Position numbers and translations under genes: made by a program. From JBAZDV01 sp041669745 (lineage in GTDB: Archaea; Thermoplasmatota; Thermoplasmata; Methanomassiliicoccales; Methanomethylophilaceae), in the NCBI GenBank assembly GCA_041669745.1, contig JBAYAO010000086.1, positions 1 to 5,172 of the forward strand: a stretch of 5,172 bases of DNA. The letters run 5' to 3'. This document shows positions 4,552 through 5,172 of this stretch, one piece after another. Each line of letters opens with the position of its first letter. The stretch's first letter is position 1. A model generated the notes under the pieces. That model searched no databases, was not told the DNA's origin, and worked only from the letters and a program-made list of their open reading frames with translations.

Positions 4552-5172
4552 TTATCTGCGACTGTACAGCTTATCGGGAATGTCTTCGCATATGCGAAAA
4601 ACCGTTTCCTCGCTCATCTCCCCCGAGGCCACGAATGCCCTGATCCTCTTCGGTACGGTATTCACCGACATTATGGCTCCAGGCTTCGATGGATCATCGA
4701 TAAAATCTGTTTCTATCATGAATCTCGTACTTTTCTGAAGGGCCTCACGAATGAGGGAACGCGATGCGGGTATCGACGGCATTATACCGAATGTCTCCTC
4801 TGATGTTACCAAAGGCGGCGATGAGTGTTTGATCACTTTTCCCGCGGGAAGATGTGCCTGTGCCGCAAGATCGGCGAGATCCTTGTTCGTATTGGCATCC
4901 GATTCGCAATGGATTATGACCGGACAATCGTTCTCTTTGGCCAATTCCATGCCCCTGAGCAGTATCCTGTTCGAGGCCTCCAGATACTTCCGATCGGTCG
5001 GAAAATGCGGTCGTCCTATCTCACCGATAGCGTTGACTTCGCCTCTGGCAACAAGTTCTGCGGCAGATTCCATTCCTTCGATCAACATATTTTCCGCTGA
5101 TTCCAGACCGAAATGCTCGGCCAGAGGTATCAACAGTACCGGATACGGACCGACCGCAACATTCACTTTGAG
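4552..5172 (-). CDS. TatD-like metal-dependent hydrolase, 5' end outside the window
   Basis: This is a partial gene: 206 codons and a TAA stop are visible, and the frame is open at the right edge, so the start lies beyond 5172. The first in-frame GTG (5166) is within a conserved strand (VNVAVGPYPV) and is probably not the start. The protein is a TIM-barrel hydrolase of the archaeal TatD-related type (COG1099-like). Visible metal-site elements, numbered from that valine, are NAIGEIGRPHFP (45-56, Glu49), VIIHCES (83-89, His86), VIKHSSPP (111-118, His114) and IETDFIDDPSKPG (151-163, Asp154). The N-terminal HxH that completes the site would lie outside. Family members include 3'-5' DNases, but substrates of this archaeal subgroup are not established. 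The MBL-fold gene follows after 34 bases. Confidence 0.88.
   Translation of the reverse strand, partial: LKVNVAVGPYPVLLIPLAEHFGLESAENMLIEGMESAAELVARGEVNAIGEIGRPHFPTDRKYLEASNRILLRGMELAKENDCPVIIHCESDANTNKDLADLAAQAHLPAGKVIKHSSPPLVTSEETFGIMPSIPASRSLIREALQKSTRFMIETDFIDDPSKPGAIMSVNTVPKRIRAFVASGEMSEETVFRICEDIPDKLYSRR

Noticed and set aside
1..5172. tRNA genes, CRISPR arrays, insertion sequences
   Set aside because: I saw no T-loop consensus with an acceptor stem, no regularly spaced repeats, and no transposase motifs or flanking inverted repeats on either strand.

Overview
The window looks archaeal. It carries an archaeal/eukaryotic-type rRNA modification enzyme (Tsr3), a 3-hexulose-6-phosphate synthase fused to an RraA-like domain (an architecture known from archaea that make pentoses by the reverse ribulose-monophosphate route), an HtpX-type membrane protease of archaeal form, a TatD-like hydrolase with the GRPHFP-type motif, TATA-like promoter elements, and a well-formed C/D box guide RNA. 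Base composition is moderate and codons tend to end in G or C. A methanogen or Thermoplasmata relative would fit, but no marker in the window fixes the lineage.

Layout. Positions 1-316 hold no confident gene; several short reading frames run off the left edge and there is an imperfect direct repeat. On the minus strand, 829-1299 (low-molecular-weight phosphatase fold with a destroyed catalytic loop) and 317-832 (tsr3) form a tight operon joined by an ATGA start/stop overlap. A gap at 1300-1498 separates this operon from a plus-strand gene. The gap holds an AT-rich element that could serve both directions, and a 60-nt C/D box sRNA (1383-1442). Its D-box guide pairs with 16S rRNA 1400-1407 (E. 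coli numbering) and by the fifth-nucleotide rule points to C1402. The plus-strand hps-rraA fusion (1499-2791) follows and ends exactly against the stop of the convergent htpX (2792-3703, minus). Upstream of htpX, on the same strand, are a metallo-beta-lactamase-fold gene with an incomplete metal site (3768-4517) and the 3' two-thirds or so of a TatD-like hydrolase gene (4552-5172, start outside the window).

How the parts may work together. Hps-RraA is central carbon metabolism (pentose supply and formaldehyde handling). Tsr3 and the C/D sRNA would both modify small-subunit rRNA near the P site (helix 31 and helix 44). HtpX is membrane protein quality control. Two of the six proteins, the phosphatase-like and the metallo-beta-lactamase-like ones, keep their family scaffold but have lost catalytic residues, so their roles are probably not the textbook ones. 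The most notable item is the sRNA, which no protein-only annotation would show.
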